This document shows positions 1 to 14,773 of a DNA stretch of 64,000 nucleotides, in pieces. Below the pieces are notes generated by a model. The model had not been told where the DNA came from, did not search any database, and saw only the letters and a list, made by a program, of their open reading frames with translations. This DNA is from Rostratula benghalensis. Its lineage: Eukaryota; Chordata; Aves; Charadriiformes; Rostratulidae. Numbering within the stretch: the first letter of the stretch is position 1; the number at the start of each line of letters is the position of its first letter. The stretch is from assembly GCA_013399305.1 (NCBI GenBank), contig VXAI01000035.1, forward strand, positions 1,973,297-2,037,296, in the 5' to 3' direction. Made by a program: the position numbers and the translations under genes.

Positions 1-2558
1 CACTTTGATGATGTTTCCAGCAACAGAACTGTAGCATGTGCAGAGCCATGCATCCTGTTGCTAATAAGTCTGCTTTTACACCGCTCTGCCACACTTATTA
101 ACTTTCATTTACATATTTTTCCAATAATCTTTTTAACATGTGACTAGATGACTATAAATCCTGGAGAGTGAGGACTGCAGGGTATGTTTGGAAGAACAAG
201 TGCCTGGGATGCAGTTTAACCCTTCGGTTACCACTCGAAAGGTCAGGTCCTGAGCTGCCATGTCCTGCTGTTAGCCCAGCAGAGACAGGTAGGCAGGGAA
301 GGGTAAAACCTTTGAAGGGAACAATATCCCAAAACAACTACGAAAAATTCGGTGCTGCTGCCAAGTCCCAGGATGCAAATTAAAGCAGAGTGGGGCATTT
401 GAAATGTTTTGCTAATGAGTAGTGGTTCTTCACCGATATTTAGCTGCTGGTGAAAGCCCATCTGGGGATTTAGCAACCAGGTTCGCGCAACCAAATGGCT
501 CTCCCTGTTTCACGACAGGAGATGAAGCGAAGGAAACGCGGTGGGGCCCGTTCAGGCAGGCCAGAAGGGGGAACAGCTGGTTGGGGTGTGTGAAACACCG
601 TCTCCCGCTGTGCAGAACAAGCGTTCATCAGTGCCCTGGGCCGTGCGCTCCGGTGACAAAACAGAAGATTACTGGGGGGCGTGGAGTGGAAGGGTACCAA
701 CACTGAATTTCTAGGTTTGACTTCTCCCCCCTACTACCCTTGGATTTCAGACCTCTCGCTGAGAGAAATGGTGACAACTAGAAAGATTGTCCAATATATA
801 TTTTTATATACATGTTATACATATATACACATAGTTGCTTCCAATTACCCAGGAATAACTGTTTCCTCTATTGAGCCAGCTGCATAGATGGTTGAACAAT
901 CCGTCTGTTCAAACATATTTCAGTCAACTTTCTCTTGCTGATTTGGCAAGAATTTTCCTTTCTACAACTGGATCTCCTCCAGTAACAACTTAGACAGCCT
1001 TTTGACTTTAGGTCACGGCTGTATGACACTGAAGGATGCCTTTCATTTGTCTCTCTACAAATAATGATGGGAAAACCAAAGGACTGTCACGCTTCCAGTT
1101 GTGAAGGGACAGTTTAATTGTTTGTGCCACACATCCATGTGTCAGCTGGTTTTACACCCAAAGCAGGATGGATTATTTCACAAACAGGGGTTTGGACTGG
1201 GATTCAAGGGTACAAATCCGGACATGTGTCTTGGATAACCACCTATTTTGGCATCTGATTGTATGGAAGTAACTTCTCACCTCAAAAGGTTGCTGTAGGG
1301 ACAATATCCTGACTGGAAGGCTCAGAACAGTGATGAGCATTAGGGAAAGAAATCTCAGTTCCAGACCATCAAGCAAGATCTGGAAGAAGATCTGCCAGCA
1401 GCAGCAAGGGTGAGCAGAAAGGGATAACCTTGCCATCAGGAAGCTGAGGTCCACCCCACCTTCCCCAGTCCCACCCTTCTGTGACAACTCTACTCGGACT
1501 GTGGCCATAAAGACTCCAAAAACCTATAGGCAGGTTACACCACGTGCATTTCACACGTGTAAATGTATCCTGCTTTCACTAAAACTTCAGCTTGGAATGA
1601 CAACCATGAAACATTCACAAATGTTCCACATGCCCCCGCGAAGAGGCTAGAAGCAAATGTGGCCTCGATTAGCAACCGTTAATCAATTTCCCTCTCAATT
1701 AAATCTTGTTATTCCAAATACAGGGTGAGACGGCTCGGTGTGTAACGTACCAAACCCTGTGTTGCTGCTCTGCGTGAGGAAACCAGATCCCAGCCTCCAA
1801 GGCTGTCGTCCCGGGGACTTTCACAAGCAGTAAAATGCTGTTTTCACAAGATCAGCACTTTATTTTTCTGCAGCCATTTCCTTGACGACTGAGGGCAGAT
1901 GACTTAGAGCAGTCTGCAGGGACTGGGTTTGATAAGGGCCCCTGATCTTAGTAATGCAGCTTAATCTCCAAAAGCTGGATTTCAGTACTACCTAATCACA
2001 TTGGGCTCCTTTGCCTTTGCCAGTCCATTATTCTGCTGCGAGCTTCAAAGATTTTGGTGGCATAATGATATCTTCAGACGTATCTTTACAGCAGTTCCAA
2101 ACTCCCCGTGCAATCCCATGCCTCAGAGCCTACAATATTAATTTAATTGCCAGTTCACTGCTTTAGGGGCACCTTCCTTCATAACTTCTGCTTTGCTTGT
2201 AATGATGAGATCCCTTGCAGATGCCGTTAATCAGAAAGATTACAATCGTTCTAGAAACACCTGCATTGGAAATAAGTCTGGCTTTTATTAACATGAATTC
2301 CTACTGCTGACAAGCTCTGGGAGGAGAGGATGGGGGAAAACCCAAGATCCCTTTGCACAGCTGGAATATAAATGTGAAATTTTCTTCCCATTTATTTTTC
2401 TCCTGTAAATGATTTAGCTGCTATTGATCAAGATTACCACCAAATAAAAATCAGAATCTACTAGCTTGTGGTGTTTTGTGTAACACACTCATAAAATAAA
2501 TCTATGTCTCCACCACTGGAGCAGGCCTTACTTTGCACTCTGATATGTACAGAGCTGT
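1..2558. other. Intergenic, no gene seen
   Basis: Mixed sequence with an AT-rich patch (about 785-835). Short open frames only (up to 111 codons, none recognisable). A homeodomain-core-rich stretch lies at about 1650-1720. Confidence 0.6.
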
Positions 2559-2800
2559 AATCACAGAATCACAGAATGATACAGGGTTGGAAGGGACCTC
2601 TGGAGATCATCTAGTCCAACCCCCCTGCCAAAGCTGGTCCTCCTAGAGCAGGTTGCACAGAAACTTGACCAGGTGGGTTTTGAATGTCTCCAGAGACAGA
2701 GACTCCACCACCTCTCTGGGCAGCCTCTTCCAGGGCTCTGCCACCCTCAAAGTGAAGAAGTTCCTCCTCGTGTTTAGATGGAACTTCTGGGCTCTGCTAA
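2559..2800 (-). mobile_element. CR1 LINE, 3' fragment
   Basis: On the + strand it opens with the inverted CR1 terminus (tcacagaatcacagaatg), then ggttggaagggacct and the usual tail of the ORF2 C-terminus in reverse. It is 5'-truncated at about 240 bases, as most avian CR1 copies are. Confidence 0.95.
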
Positions 2801-5800
2801 CAAGCATTGAAAAGCATCAAGGATGCCACATTGGGACTACTCATGGCAAAAGAAAGACAGAATAATTTAGTTGTTCCATCTGCCTGCGTCTTCTTTGCCC
2901 TTATGATATTAAGGACAGATGTAAAAATCTGAGCCCATTAGTTGTGATGAATAGGTACAATAGGAAACAGAGAAGAATTAAAGGAGCAGAACAAAGATGT
3001 GTGATTGACTGCAGGGTAAAAAGGCATTCTTAAGCCTGATGCAAGTACTTTGAGTTGTATTTCTATGACTGTGAATCTCTGCTCTCTAAGCGCTGGGTAA
3101 GCGCCGGCACATTGTGTCCAAGAAACACTAAGTTTTCAACAAAGCCCTGCAGTGGAAAAGGTGACACAGTGTTCCAAAAACCCAAGGTTCAGATAGTAAA
3201 AGATCTTGGGATCCCAAAAACTGGCAAAACAGTAAATAAAATGGCATCCCTTACAGGAAACCAAAGGACTTTCATGTCCTTCATGGATAGGCTGCTACCA
3301 GTCTAAGAAATAGCTCCATATGTTCACATTTATCAAGAAATATTGATCTACTCAAGTCTGCAATTGTCAGAGGCTCTAGACACAGAGATAGAACTGCTTA
3401 AAAATTAAATATTACATTTAAAAGCTGTGAAAGATGTTCATAATTTTTCTCATGTCGTTAAGAAACTGCCAAGTGCTTCTACTATAGGAAAAATAAAAAT
3501 GAAAATATCTCACTGTCTCCAGGACCAAATTCTCAGTCCACACAGAGTCAGTATGAAATGCTTCCAATCCACAACATCCTGCTTTCTCTCACTGGATAAC
3601 AACTCAAACCCAATTTATGCTCAAAGAAATGATGTAGTGGGGGATAGTCTGTCCCAGTGCTTCTGCAAGAGTTACAGGAAAGAATCTCTAATGGAAAAGC
3701 AGACAATGTAGCTCCTTTCCTGACTCCTGAAAATAATGGGGTTGGGTTTTTTTTTCCTTCTCTAGGTTCTTAGCTACCTTTTCAGACCTAGAAATCATCA
3801 GAGATTGGCCTGGAACAGTTACTGCCTGGTTTTAAATGACAATATTTATCATACATATCCAGGTAATTTCCTAAAGTAGCCTGGAATTGGTATGAGACAA
3901 CCAAGAAAAGGAACGGCCTTTTCAGAGAAGATGCTCCATGCATAGGAAGATGACACTTCATGTTTTGAATGGAAGAAATATTTAAGGCCAGATCCAGCAA
4001 ACCACTTAGGTACCTACAGTGCAGGCTGGATGGATTTCAGATATCACAATCCAGGAAGATAAAACACAAACTCCATGTAACTAGACAGTTTCTGAATTTT
4101 GCATTAAAGAGCCACACAGTGAAATATGTTTAGAGATTTAATAACAGGGAACACCAAAAAATGAGGGAATATCTTCTGTGGCAAGAATAATGCTCCCTCT
4201 GGGCCTGGCAGCTTCAACAGGAAAGCTGGAGAATCCCCTTCCCTCATCCCAAATTATCTTCCAGTATGAAATGGGAAGAAGTGGATAGGAAACCCTCTGG
4301 GCTAAAAAAAGTCTAGAGCTTCTTCCACTGCGCCAAGTGTTATAACCTGAGGTATGTTACAGAGAAGGCTGTCACTGCTGTCACACCACCCTGCTGTATC
4401 TTACCAGAGAGCCTGTCCAGAGGGGCAACGCAGCACCACCGTGCCCCACACCACTTTGGGCTGTGAAGCACAATCTCATAAAGTTGGTTGAATCCAGCCT
4501 GCAGGTGCTTTGAGTAACCTTAGGGAAATACCTCAGACACCCTGGTTCTCTTTGCTGTTTCTCTTGGCGTCCTTTCACGGCCCTCTCAGCAAGATGGCTG
4601 ATGCCAAGGCCTGGTTTGGGTGCCTAAGCCTTCACTCGGTGCACAACTGGGAACCTAACACACATGAGAAATGATGACACCGTTCCTCATTTTACTGATA
4701 AGTGCTCAGCTGCCACTAACAACCACCCATCCACTCACGACCAAGCTCTGTTTCTTCTTCCCAGAGCTCTGTCAAGGTTGTATTAATGAGGAATATCTAA
4801 ACACAGGCTGCAGAAACAGAAGGACTTTGCCTGGTAGGAGATAGGAGGTCACCAAGGTAACAGTCATCGCTGATTTCAGTGTACTCAAGTCAAACTTAGC
4901 CTGTGGTTAAATATACAAGTCCTTTGCCCTTTAAGGCTTCAAATAAATTTGTCTTAAACTACTGCATTGGCTTACATTACAAGATAAATTATGAAAAATA
5001 AGTTGGCCTCAAAGCATAGTTTTGCTTAGCTGCTCTGGGCATGAACCATTTCACTTGGACTCTGTTTTCCAGACCACCTATCTCCCTCACCAGGAGGATA
5101 AAGAGAAAATAATCAAGAGGGGCTGGAGCCTATTTAGACAACTGGCCAGCTCCTTTTAAAGGGCTCTTTCTTACTTAGGAGATAGAAGATCCACCACAGA
5201 GAAAAAATAAAGCCTGCTAAAGGCTGAATGTGGTAATGATGCAACAGTATGGTGTGATTGGACAGAAAGGACTGGGTTCACTGGTTTAACCAGGAACACA
5301 GTGTATAGCCAGGGTATACACCTTTCTTTTTCCTATCTCATCCCCCTTTTTCTCCCCCAACTCTCAACTTCATCTTTACTACTACATCTACATCAGTGCT
5401 GAACACACACTCAGTATTGCATACTACAGCTCTCATCACCCCAATCACTTGACACTGATGATCCCAGTGCCCTTTATGAGACCTGTAAACAATCAAAGTT
5501 GCAGTCAATAGGAATCCATCAAGATAAGCTCTTGAACTTTACCACCAAGCAACAGTGACATGTACATCCTGAATCTTGTCTCATAGTCCAATCTAGCTGG
5601 CTCAAAAGGGGCACTATATTAAAATACAGTGCTGATACACTATATCTATTGAACTACAAAGACACCTCTGTAAAGGCATTACTGCACTGTTATTGAGCTG
5701 TGCCTTTCAACAGCAAGGCTCACTGCAGAAATACATTTTTTCTCATTCCTGCTCCCAAGCATGGCCCAGGATTGTGGTGTCCTCCCCAAGTTTTACGAGA

Positions 5801-8800
5801 GCTCCGCAAAGGTGACCCCACTCCTCTTGATTTCATCAGCAAACTCTCACTAAAGGCCTTGCTGCTACCTCTGTTGGTCAATAAAGGCAACTCCCTCCAA
5901 AAGAGTGAACGGGGCTGGCTATGCCTCACTTGCATTTAATATGTACCCTACTTTGGGTTTGTGCCTAGACTGGAACGACGAAAAAAAGAAAAATTAAAAA
6001 AGAATTTATGATCTCACGAACCTTGAGAGCAGAGGCCCTTGAGCATCTTGTGAATGACAGCAGCACTCTTAAGTCTGGATCCCAGCCTGCGTTTTCAATC
6101 CAAGAGGACGGAGCGATGTTTGGAATTACATAGTGAGGAATCTAAACTAAACCAGGTGTCTTCCCAGTTTTGCCAAAAAAATAGTTTGACACATACTAGC
6201 TTATAAATAGATGGTGCTGCCAGATCAAACAATGATATATTACACTGACCACTCAAACAGCCCAACAATGAAGCAATTTTCATGAGGATGCAGTACTTTT
6301 TTACATTTTTAAATTGAAAATAATAAACAGATTGGCTTGTATTATCATGAAAAATGTGCTAAAGGGTAAGGTCTGTGAAGAAAAATCTGACAAGTCATAG
6401 GTCATAAAAGTTTCAGTTCAAGCTTGTTCATATTATAGTGAAGTAAATTATTGCTGAAAACTTCTTTCAAATAGTTCCTTTTTGATTGGGTCCTGGTTTT
6501 AAGATGAGCAAACACTTTAAATGTGAGCTATTTCCATTGTTTGTGAGCAATAAAACGGCAGGCTGAAGAGAAAAGCAGAGACCACAGGTCGTTCCCCCTG
6601 GTGTAAAAGAAATGCCTCACAGTGTTTTCTTCCAACCACAGAATGCCCTTTATCTCCCTCTGACTGTATGCATCAGCTCCCCATGCACAGGCACTGAACA
6701 GGGAGCTCTCAGCATCACACGAGGTTTTTCTTTCTTCTGCAGGTACAGCCCATAAACCCAGAAACTTGGGAAGATCAGACCGGCCAACGCAATGCCGACA
6801 CGACCAACGCCAGCTCAACCTGACAGCAGTGAGATGTTCTGGGAGCAGAAGTCTTTTTTCCTAAGATTTAACTCCCTTTACTGGAACTTTTTGCCGTTTA
6901 ATTTGTTATTTCTAAAATAAGACCGTTTGGATGACGATGAGCAGTGTCCCTCTCAGGACCAAATGATTTTGAGTGGAGAAGTAATTGTAGATCAGTACAG
7001 CTGCATCAAACCACAGGAGCAAAGAGCACCTTGCACCTCTGGTGTCTGAGCAGAACCATTTCATTGAGAAACCACTTTTTCTTGATGGGCTCTGGAGGGA
7101 TGCCTGATTATGGTGATAAGGAGCTGACAGGAGACCTGCCATGCTCAAATACCTTCCAGTTCATCTAAAGATGCGGAGAAAATCTCCTTCCCACATTTAA
7201 TATCTTTGGGACCCTTCCAGTCATGTCTTTCCCTTCTGAGAGCCTTCCAGCTCCTCCGGACTTTCTGGCCCTCCTCAATATCCTTCTCTGTCTCCTCTTC
7301 CCCCAAAGACAGCTCTTCTCTTCTCATTCTGCTTCCACCCAGGAGGTTCCTGGGGAAGAGGTTGCAGGTGGTGCAGTGTGTCGCCGGGACATGCTGCTGT
7401 CAGCTGCACTTCTTCCTCGCTCCGAGACCTGCTCAGATCCCTTCAGACACAGATTTCATCCAACACAGCAGCCACAACTCTCCCCCAGTGGCTGTTTCTA
7501 GCAGAGAGGCCCGCACTCCAGCATGTGAAAGTGCTCTAACACACAGCACATACTTTTCCAGGCTCCACCGCAGAGTCAGGCTTAATGAAACACTTAATTA
7601 TCCGACCTCAAAACTCAGGATTTCCAAGCGATACAAGAGGATGTCATGCATCGGGGCCTGGCTGTCCAATCCTTCCTCTGCTGAACACTTGCTCCTGGGG
7701 ACAGGTAAAACTAACAGGCTGAGAAACAAAGAGGCTACATAAAGCAGTGCCTACTGGTAGGAATTTGGCTGTGCTGGTAACTTGTTCTGTCAGCAGAAGA
7801 AAACCCTGAAGGACCCAAATAGCTGCTCAGCATCTGTGAATCAAGGAACTAAAGCAGAGTCCGGAGACCTAAGGATTAGTCCAAGAGATGGAATAGGAAA
7901 GACTGAAATCATTGCATTCATTGGTTGAAACAGTCTCAGCCACAACAAGTGGATCTGGCTGGAAGAGAAGAGTCTGGGGTGACTGGACAGAAGCAACAGA
8001 CACAGACAAGAGACACCACTGAAAAGATGCCACTGAAACTCTTGCCTCCACTTCCACTTTCAGAGTAGTTCGGTGAAGTCCACCAACAGCTCTCTCCTGA
8101 TGCTGATGTGTGGGACAGGACACGTAGACAGCCCTAAATTCTTCGTTTCCAGAACAGGCTGCATGTTCTGGGCCAAAGAACAAACATTTCAAACCCATGG
8201 TGGCAGTTTGCAGGTCTCACAGTACCCACGCCACAGGGGGTTTTGCAGCACTGTTTTGTACTGAGCCAAATGATTCACCCAGAGATCAGATGCACAGCGT
8301 CTCTCCCTCCCAGCCTGCCAGCCACAAAACACTCACCAGCTTTTTTTTTTTTAACAGTACAAATTTAAGATCTACCTGCAAAATATAAAAAGCCAACCAG
8401 CAAGACAAACGTGCAGAACGAGAGAGCAAGGGAGCTCAGGGCTGTCACCACCGTCTGCAAATCTCTTTGGTAGCTGGGAATTTGTGAGGTGGAAGGTTTT
8501 CAGTACTGATCTGCTGTTATCTGAAATAGATGGTATGGTGCTCTGATTTTTTTTATCAAATCTATAAAACCAGTAAAAAACCAGCTCTGGTTAGAACTCT
8601 TTCAGGGTGGAGTGAAAAACAAGCGACCATTGCCGGAGAGTATCTGGTGTTGATCACACGGAGAGTAAGTATTATTTGCCCAGAGAAAACAAGATTTTTC
8701 CACTAACCTCTTCTTCTGCTTTCTCAGCAATTTTTTTTTCTGTTTTCTCTAGTCTGCAGCCCTTCTCTAGCCAGTAAATTCAATATCTTGTGAGATCTAG

Positions 8801-11435
8801 AGAGAACAAAGTGAGCATTAGACAGACAAACAAGGAAGGGGTCAATTATTGTATTAAAATCCCCCAGTGCATTGTTTTAGCACAAATTTCACATTTGCTT
8901 GTGCATGCTTTTAAGTGATTCCTTATTTTGTACCTTATAAATGGGCACCAGATGCCAGAGAGAATGATTGAAATTGCAGTGAAACTCGAGATCAAATAAG
9001 TTTTGCCCTGACCTAAACTTACTTAAGAAATATCATACAGGCTTTTCCTCCTAAAGTTTTTAAAACAAAACCAAAGCAAAACAAAAGCCTTTCTCCTAAT
9101 TTGTCACCTTAAGAAGTTGACAAGGAGAAGCATGTGCACAAGTTCCACAATCTCCACAACTTTGTCACTCCCAGTCACTCCCCTGTTGAGGCACTAAAGA
9201 ACTGGAGTTAACCTTGTCTTAAAATCACGAGTTGGCTTTCCGTTCCCAAATTCAAACATCCAGCAGCTGTAAAAATGGCATCCCATCAACTGCTGACTCT
9301 GCCAGTTCCACAGTGCTCCTGCTCACGTCCATCTGCCTCCTCCTGCCACGCTGCAGCACATCAGCCAGGCAGTGAGAAGGTAGGGCAGCAATTGGCTCCT
9401 TACCCATGTGTGTGGGCCAGTAGCCAAGTGATTTCACTTCACAAGCTGGCCATAGGTCCACCTTTCATGTTACAACATGGGGAGCATTAGGAAACTCTTT
9501 AAATTTAGTAATTCTACAATGGATGTTCTTCTGATGGGATTTTTTTCCTTGAAAACTTTTTTTTTTTTTTTCAAATTTTTAATTAGAAACACTTTATTTC
9601 TCTCCTTTTAAAGCCCTCCTGGATTGAGTTAGCTGGATCAAAGAACAGCAAGTTCTACACAAGTAAGATCATGTTAAGTTACTGAATCTTTTTATGAACT
9701 ATCTGGCTGCCTGCAGCGTAGCTGAAGTACCTTTTTGCCACCATATGAATTGAAGAGAGACTGAAAGTCTTTCATCAGACACTGCTTTCTAAGAAAAAGT
9801 GCTTTTGGATAGAACCTGTTGCCTCACATTAACTCCAGGCTCTCTCAAAAAGTATTCCTAGCTATATTTTTAACAATTTGGGATATTGGAACCAATCTGC
9901 TGCTCTGCCAGAGCACTGTCATGAAGCCAGGGAGCTGAGGCTGACCCAAGCGAGTCCCTTCAGTTTCTAGAAGAAAACTCCTATAAAACAAGGACTCACT
10001 GGTTTCTCCTCTCTGGAATGTCATAAGAGTTTCATTCCCACAGCTTGGATTGAAAGAATCTGAGATTTTTCTGAGTTTTCCCCTTGAGTGATGGGAATTG
10101 TAGTTGGTTACTGCCAGCATAGAGAGCTAATGCTCACAGTGGTCAGTGTCTTCAGCAACCCTGAACACGACTCCATTCAGGACACCCCGCCATGTGAGCT
10201 TGCCGGGGATCTCACCAGGCAGGTGGTTCTCCATGGAGAACCTCTGATACCCAACTAGGCTTTGTGAGAGATAAAAGACATAGGCAGGCCCCACTGGAAG
10301 ATCTAGTAGGCACTCCAACGTCCAGCACTGGAGGCAGGGAGACCCAGTCCTTTCTCTTCATAGGCATTCCAGCCACCTCTGCTCTTCCCAGGCTTCTGGA
10401 AACACTTTATCCCTCCTGGGCTTGCTCAGGAGCCACTACAGCTTCTGCAACGTTACAAATGTGGGTTTGCTTGCATGGGCATCACTTCAAACTTGACACT
10501 TTCCTTACAGGAATAAATAACATAAACAAAAGAGATGTGAAAGAAAGGGATGTTCCCATCATTTTTGCATGAATGTTTTCTGCGTGGGTGTGGTGGACTT
10601 CACCACCTTCCACCAATATATGCCTGCCAGGTTTTCAGAAGTTCCATCAGTTTGGCTAATGATAAAGAAATATCTTCCAGCTATAACCCTCCTTTTAAAG
10701 GACAAGACCCTCCAGTGGTTGAGTGCAGTTTATATTGTGCTCTTCTAAGCCAAGAGAATCTGCACTGAACCAGCACCATGGGTCTTGTTCCCCTAGGGCA
10801 GCAGGATACAGCTTATCTCCATCAGCCAGGAAAACAAAAAGAAGCAGTAGTGGATGGGCATCAAATTTACAATTTCAATATTGCCCTATGCATGCCATGA
10901 CAGAAATCTCTCCTCCTTTCTGTTAGGGGAGATGGGAGTTGAAAGGAAAGAGCAGGGAAGAGAGAAGAATTTAGAGCTCTCCTGCAGACATGAGTGACTG
11001 CAGCACAACAAACTACCACAGACCAGCTTCTCTCAGTCCACACGCACGCTCATATCCCGGGGGGACCTTTTTCTGTTCAAATACAGGGTAGCTTTCCCAC
11101 GAGTTAAAGAGAAAAACACTAAATCTAATTATTTTCCATTTATTGTGGATTGTTAGAGGGTCAGAATATACCAACAGCAAGTTATAACTGGGCAGCTGAC
11201 AGATGCTTGCCTGTGTGTCAAACCCTTTAGATCAGAAGCTGAACTGAGTCCTGATCCTTTTAAAGTCAACAGAACTTCTCTGAGATCTTTCACTATGTCT
11301 TAACTAACACTGCTCTTTATGGCAGCCTTCAACTATGAAACACCAGTGATTGCCTAAATTAGACACCTGGTTTTCTATTGATTTCAAGTTAATATAGCCC
11401 TTAAAGTGGGGGCAGGGGGCTTCACACCTTTGAAA
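2801..11435. other. Intergenic, no gene seen
   Basis: No exon-like segment recognised. A pyrimidine-rich stretch at 7205-7340 gives a 178-codon open frame (7206-7742) with Ser/Leu/Pro-rich, protein-unlike composition. Short T runs occur at 8341-8352 and near 9560. Confidence 0.6.
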
Positions 11436-11948
11436 AGCAGAACTGCATCCAGCTCTGGAGTCCTCAGAGCACAGGAAGGGTGCAGACCTGTTGGCACAGG
11501 TCCAGCAGAGGGCCACAAAAATGACCAGAGGGTTGGAGCACCTCTCCTGTGAAGACAGGCTGAGAGAGCTGGGGTTGTTCAGCCTGGAGAAGAGAAGGCT
11601 CCGGGAAAACCTTATAGCCCCTTCCAGTACCTAAACAGGACTACAGGAGAAATGGGGAGGGAACTCTTGATCAGGGAGTGTAGTGATAGGATGAGGGATA
11701 ATGGTTTTAAATTGAAAGACAGGAAATTTAAATTAGATACTAAGAAGTAATTCTTTCCTGTGAGGGTGGTGAGACACTGGAACAGGTTGCCCAGAGAAGC
11801 TGTGGAGGCCCCATCCCTGAAGGTGTTCAAGGCCAGGCTGGATGGGGCTTTGAACAACCTGGTCTGGTGGGAGGTGTCCCTGCTCATGGCAGGGGGGTTG
11901 GAACTGAATGTTCTTTAAGGTCCTTTCCAACTCCAACCATTCTATGAT
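11436..11948 (+). mobile_element. CR1 LINE, 3' fragment of about 510 bases
   Basis: It starts in the ORF2 C-terminal coding region (tgcatccagctctggagtcc, at about 11444) and runs through the conserved gagggtggtgagacactgg block to ttccaactccaaccattctatga. Several indels break the frame. There is a short insertion or divergence near 11615-11650. Confidence 0.95.
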
Positions 11949-14736
11949 TTTCTTGTATATTTGGAGAGCGCAGAAACATAGAAAGTAAATTTGGGGAGTC
12001 ACTTGTGTGATCACTCACTATAACTCCAAGGTACTATTCAATAACCCAGCCTTATGGAAACTTTGCCTGCTGCTCCCAGGACACACTTCAGCCTTTTGAC
12101 CTAAATAGGAAAAGGTGTTTGCATCAAAGCTTGATAGGTTGGAAACTTTCCTCTTTCTACATATAATACATAACAGAATAACTTCCGGAACCAAAGCTGC
12201 TGAGGGCCAAACCCTGTCAGTGGGAGCTTTGCCATTTGCTTCATTAAACCCCCAGTGTGGCCTTACAAGAACAATATATACTTTATACCTGCAAGTTAAA
12301 TTCAGTGTTGTTGTGTAAAGTATTTTCTCTCCAGCTGACAGCACGAGGAAATTATGCCTTCTGTTGCACCTCTATATTTGTATCCTATACCAAACTCTTT
12401 CAGACCATGCTGTCTCTGCTCCATTTGTCAGTCCACAATTTTGGAAGTGAGAGTGATGAATTTACTACTTGATCTTAACAGGCATTTGAATTCCACCTCC
12501 ATTAAGAGACCTCTTTATTCTCCTGCTTAGGTTTTGGAGAGGACCTCACAGGATCAAGCTCTTCCACCACTTTGATGGCTGTTAATGATTTGCACCATCA
12601 GAAGCTGAGTTCAGCACAGAAAATGTCCTTGGGTGACTCACCAGCAAGAGGTCATCACTATATATACAGCTCTTAATCCAGTGCTATACCTCTGCCATGC
12701 CTGCAGAATTTGGCATTTCACTCCACGGTGTAAAACCTTCGGACTCTCTGGAATTTAGACCATTTCACTCCAAAGTTCAGGCTCATTTGCTGGTGATGGG
12801 TAGCCTCAGTAAGCAGCCCAGTGTGTTTACTTCTAAAAAGTCTACCCCATATCCTGTTTTCTGGGACGTTTATAAACACTTTTGGGATGCTCATTGCATC
12901 TCCCTCATTCCGACAGAACATCTAAACTTCAGGTCTTACCTGAGATGACACACTGGTATTTGGAAGCTGGAGGACATGTCGTAATAGCTTTGTGGATGCA
13001 CTTTGAAACTACCCAATAGCCAAAATATTGTAGATTAATTGCAATTTACCAGGATTTTGGTGAGGCTTTTGCTACGTTCTTAACCTCCATGAGACCACAG
13101 CTGGACTTTCAATTTATCTGCAGTCACAGCACAACCACATCTTGCCACAGCTGGATCATCCAACACTACAACCCTGATGCAAATCAGCTCCTGCAAATAA
13201 ATGTATTCTCTGGTTACCCACAGCACCCCACTGGTGTGTATAACTAAGGCCAGTGCAGGCATTAGCAAGTTGGCAGGTTCCTGTGGCAGCTAAAGGGCAG
13301 CAGAATAATCTTTGCTCCCCTACATACAATACCTGTGGGGTAATATATAATAATCTGCCTGCGTGGAGCCCTGGAAAGCCAGGCTGGCTGGGAAAAGGGT
13401 AGGGGAAAGACATAGTGCATTTCGAGTAAACCAAAACAGGAGGGGAGAATGGGGGGGCTGAACAACCAGAGGCAAGGAAGCTGCAACACTGGGCTGAGTG
13501 AATCCTGGACAGCAGGTAACCACTGAGTTAATCCACAAAGGCACATCAGAGGCAAGAACTCTGACATGAAATGCTTTTCACAGAAACCTGCAAATGAGTT
13601 AGCACTAATGAAAACAAGGGGCTTGGAGACTGGATGGTGGCGGGAGGAAAGGAGTGTTTGTTGTCTAACTTGCTCCTCCTGCCCAGACCTGCCAACGCAG
13701 CTGGATCCTGACTTTGCAGCATCATCACTTTTGCAGTCCTGGCCTCCTGAACCTGCAAGCAGCCCCTCGCGCTGACCTGCCAAACCTTTGCTCTCCAAAC
13801 TTTTCTTCCTTTGAAGAGCCTGATAAGGGGCCAACCTGTGCAGTAGCTTCTCGCTGTGCCCCGAAGGGAGAACACAATGAGGCCTGTAAAGCCAATTGCA
13901 CTTGTTACCCGAGGCAGCTTTTGAACTCTGCACCGAGAGGCTGGAATGCCCCCTTCCACTTTGCAGAACAAAGGCCAGCCAACCTGCAGGGTTTTAAATC
14001 TGAAAGTTAAACATGAATGTGATTAATGTGTGGCTTTGAATTTCATGTATTATTGAATTGTATACATTACTCCAGGCTCGGAGGTTTTTTTTCCCTTTTA
14101 TACTGCAACACAAACGTATGTTCTGTTTAGGAGGGGTGCAGAGTAGAGAACACCAGGCCAAAGTATTTCCATATGTATTCCCCAAATTCTCTGCCTGAAG
14201 GACTTGAGCGAGCCGGGATTTATGCTGTGTTCCACTGACCCTGAAAAAAACAACTTGAAACAGATTTAGAGAAGATGCACTGGAGCTCATTGCGATTGAA
14301 ACACTGGATGCATATTTGACAGCCTCCAGGAATCCTTCCAGGTCCATCCCTTCCTGTGAATCTGCTAAAGCTCCAGCAGATTATCAGAGTTAAGCTAATG
14401 TGCAGGATTGCTGGGTTTGAGGAGACAGCTCGCCCCTGGTAAGAGCCATAAAAATGATCATCTCTTGTAACCACTGCTCCGACTCACAGACTGAGTCCTT
14501 GATCCCCATTTAAGTCTAAATCCTCTGATAGGAGCCAGAAAGCTGGACCACACCACTCCTGTATGATCCTGCTGGCTTCAGTGGAATGCTGCGTGACCAG
14601 AAGAGTATCCTGGCTTTTACTACTGGGCAAAGGTTTAATGTATTTTTAGAAGCAGCTAATTAACCCCATACGTTACATACAAGGGGCAACTGTAAAGTGC
14701 ACCTGGACACTTCCAGTCAGGACCTTTTCAATCTCT

Positions 14737-14772
14737 GTATGGCCTTGGGCAAGTCTTCTGCCTTTACCACAG
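14737..14772 (-). repeat. Possible MIR-like relic
   Basis: tggccttgggcaagtcttct resembles the inverted MIR block gaccttgggcaagtcactta. It directly precedes an A-rich simple repeat. Confidence 0.3.
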
Positions 14773-14773
14773 G

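Noticed and set aside
7206..7742. 178-codon + strand open frame
   Set aside because: It lies in a pyrimidine-rich stretch, has a Ser/Leu/Pro-biased translation, no domain and an overlapping open frame in another phase. Best explained by composition.
10127..10318. 63-codon minus-strand frame with exon-like texture
   Set aside because: No homologue recognised and no convincing flanking splice sites with compatible neighbours.
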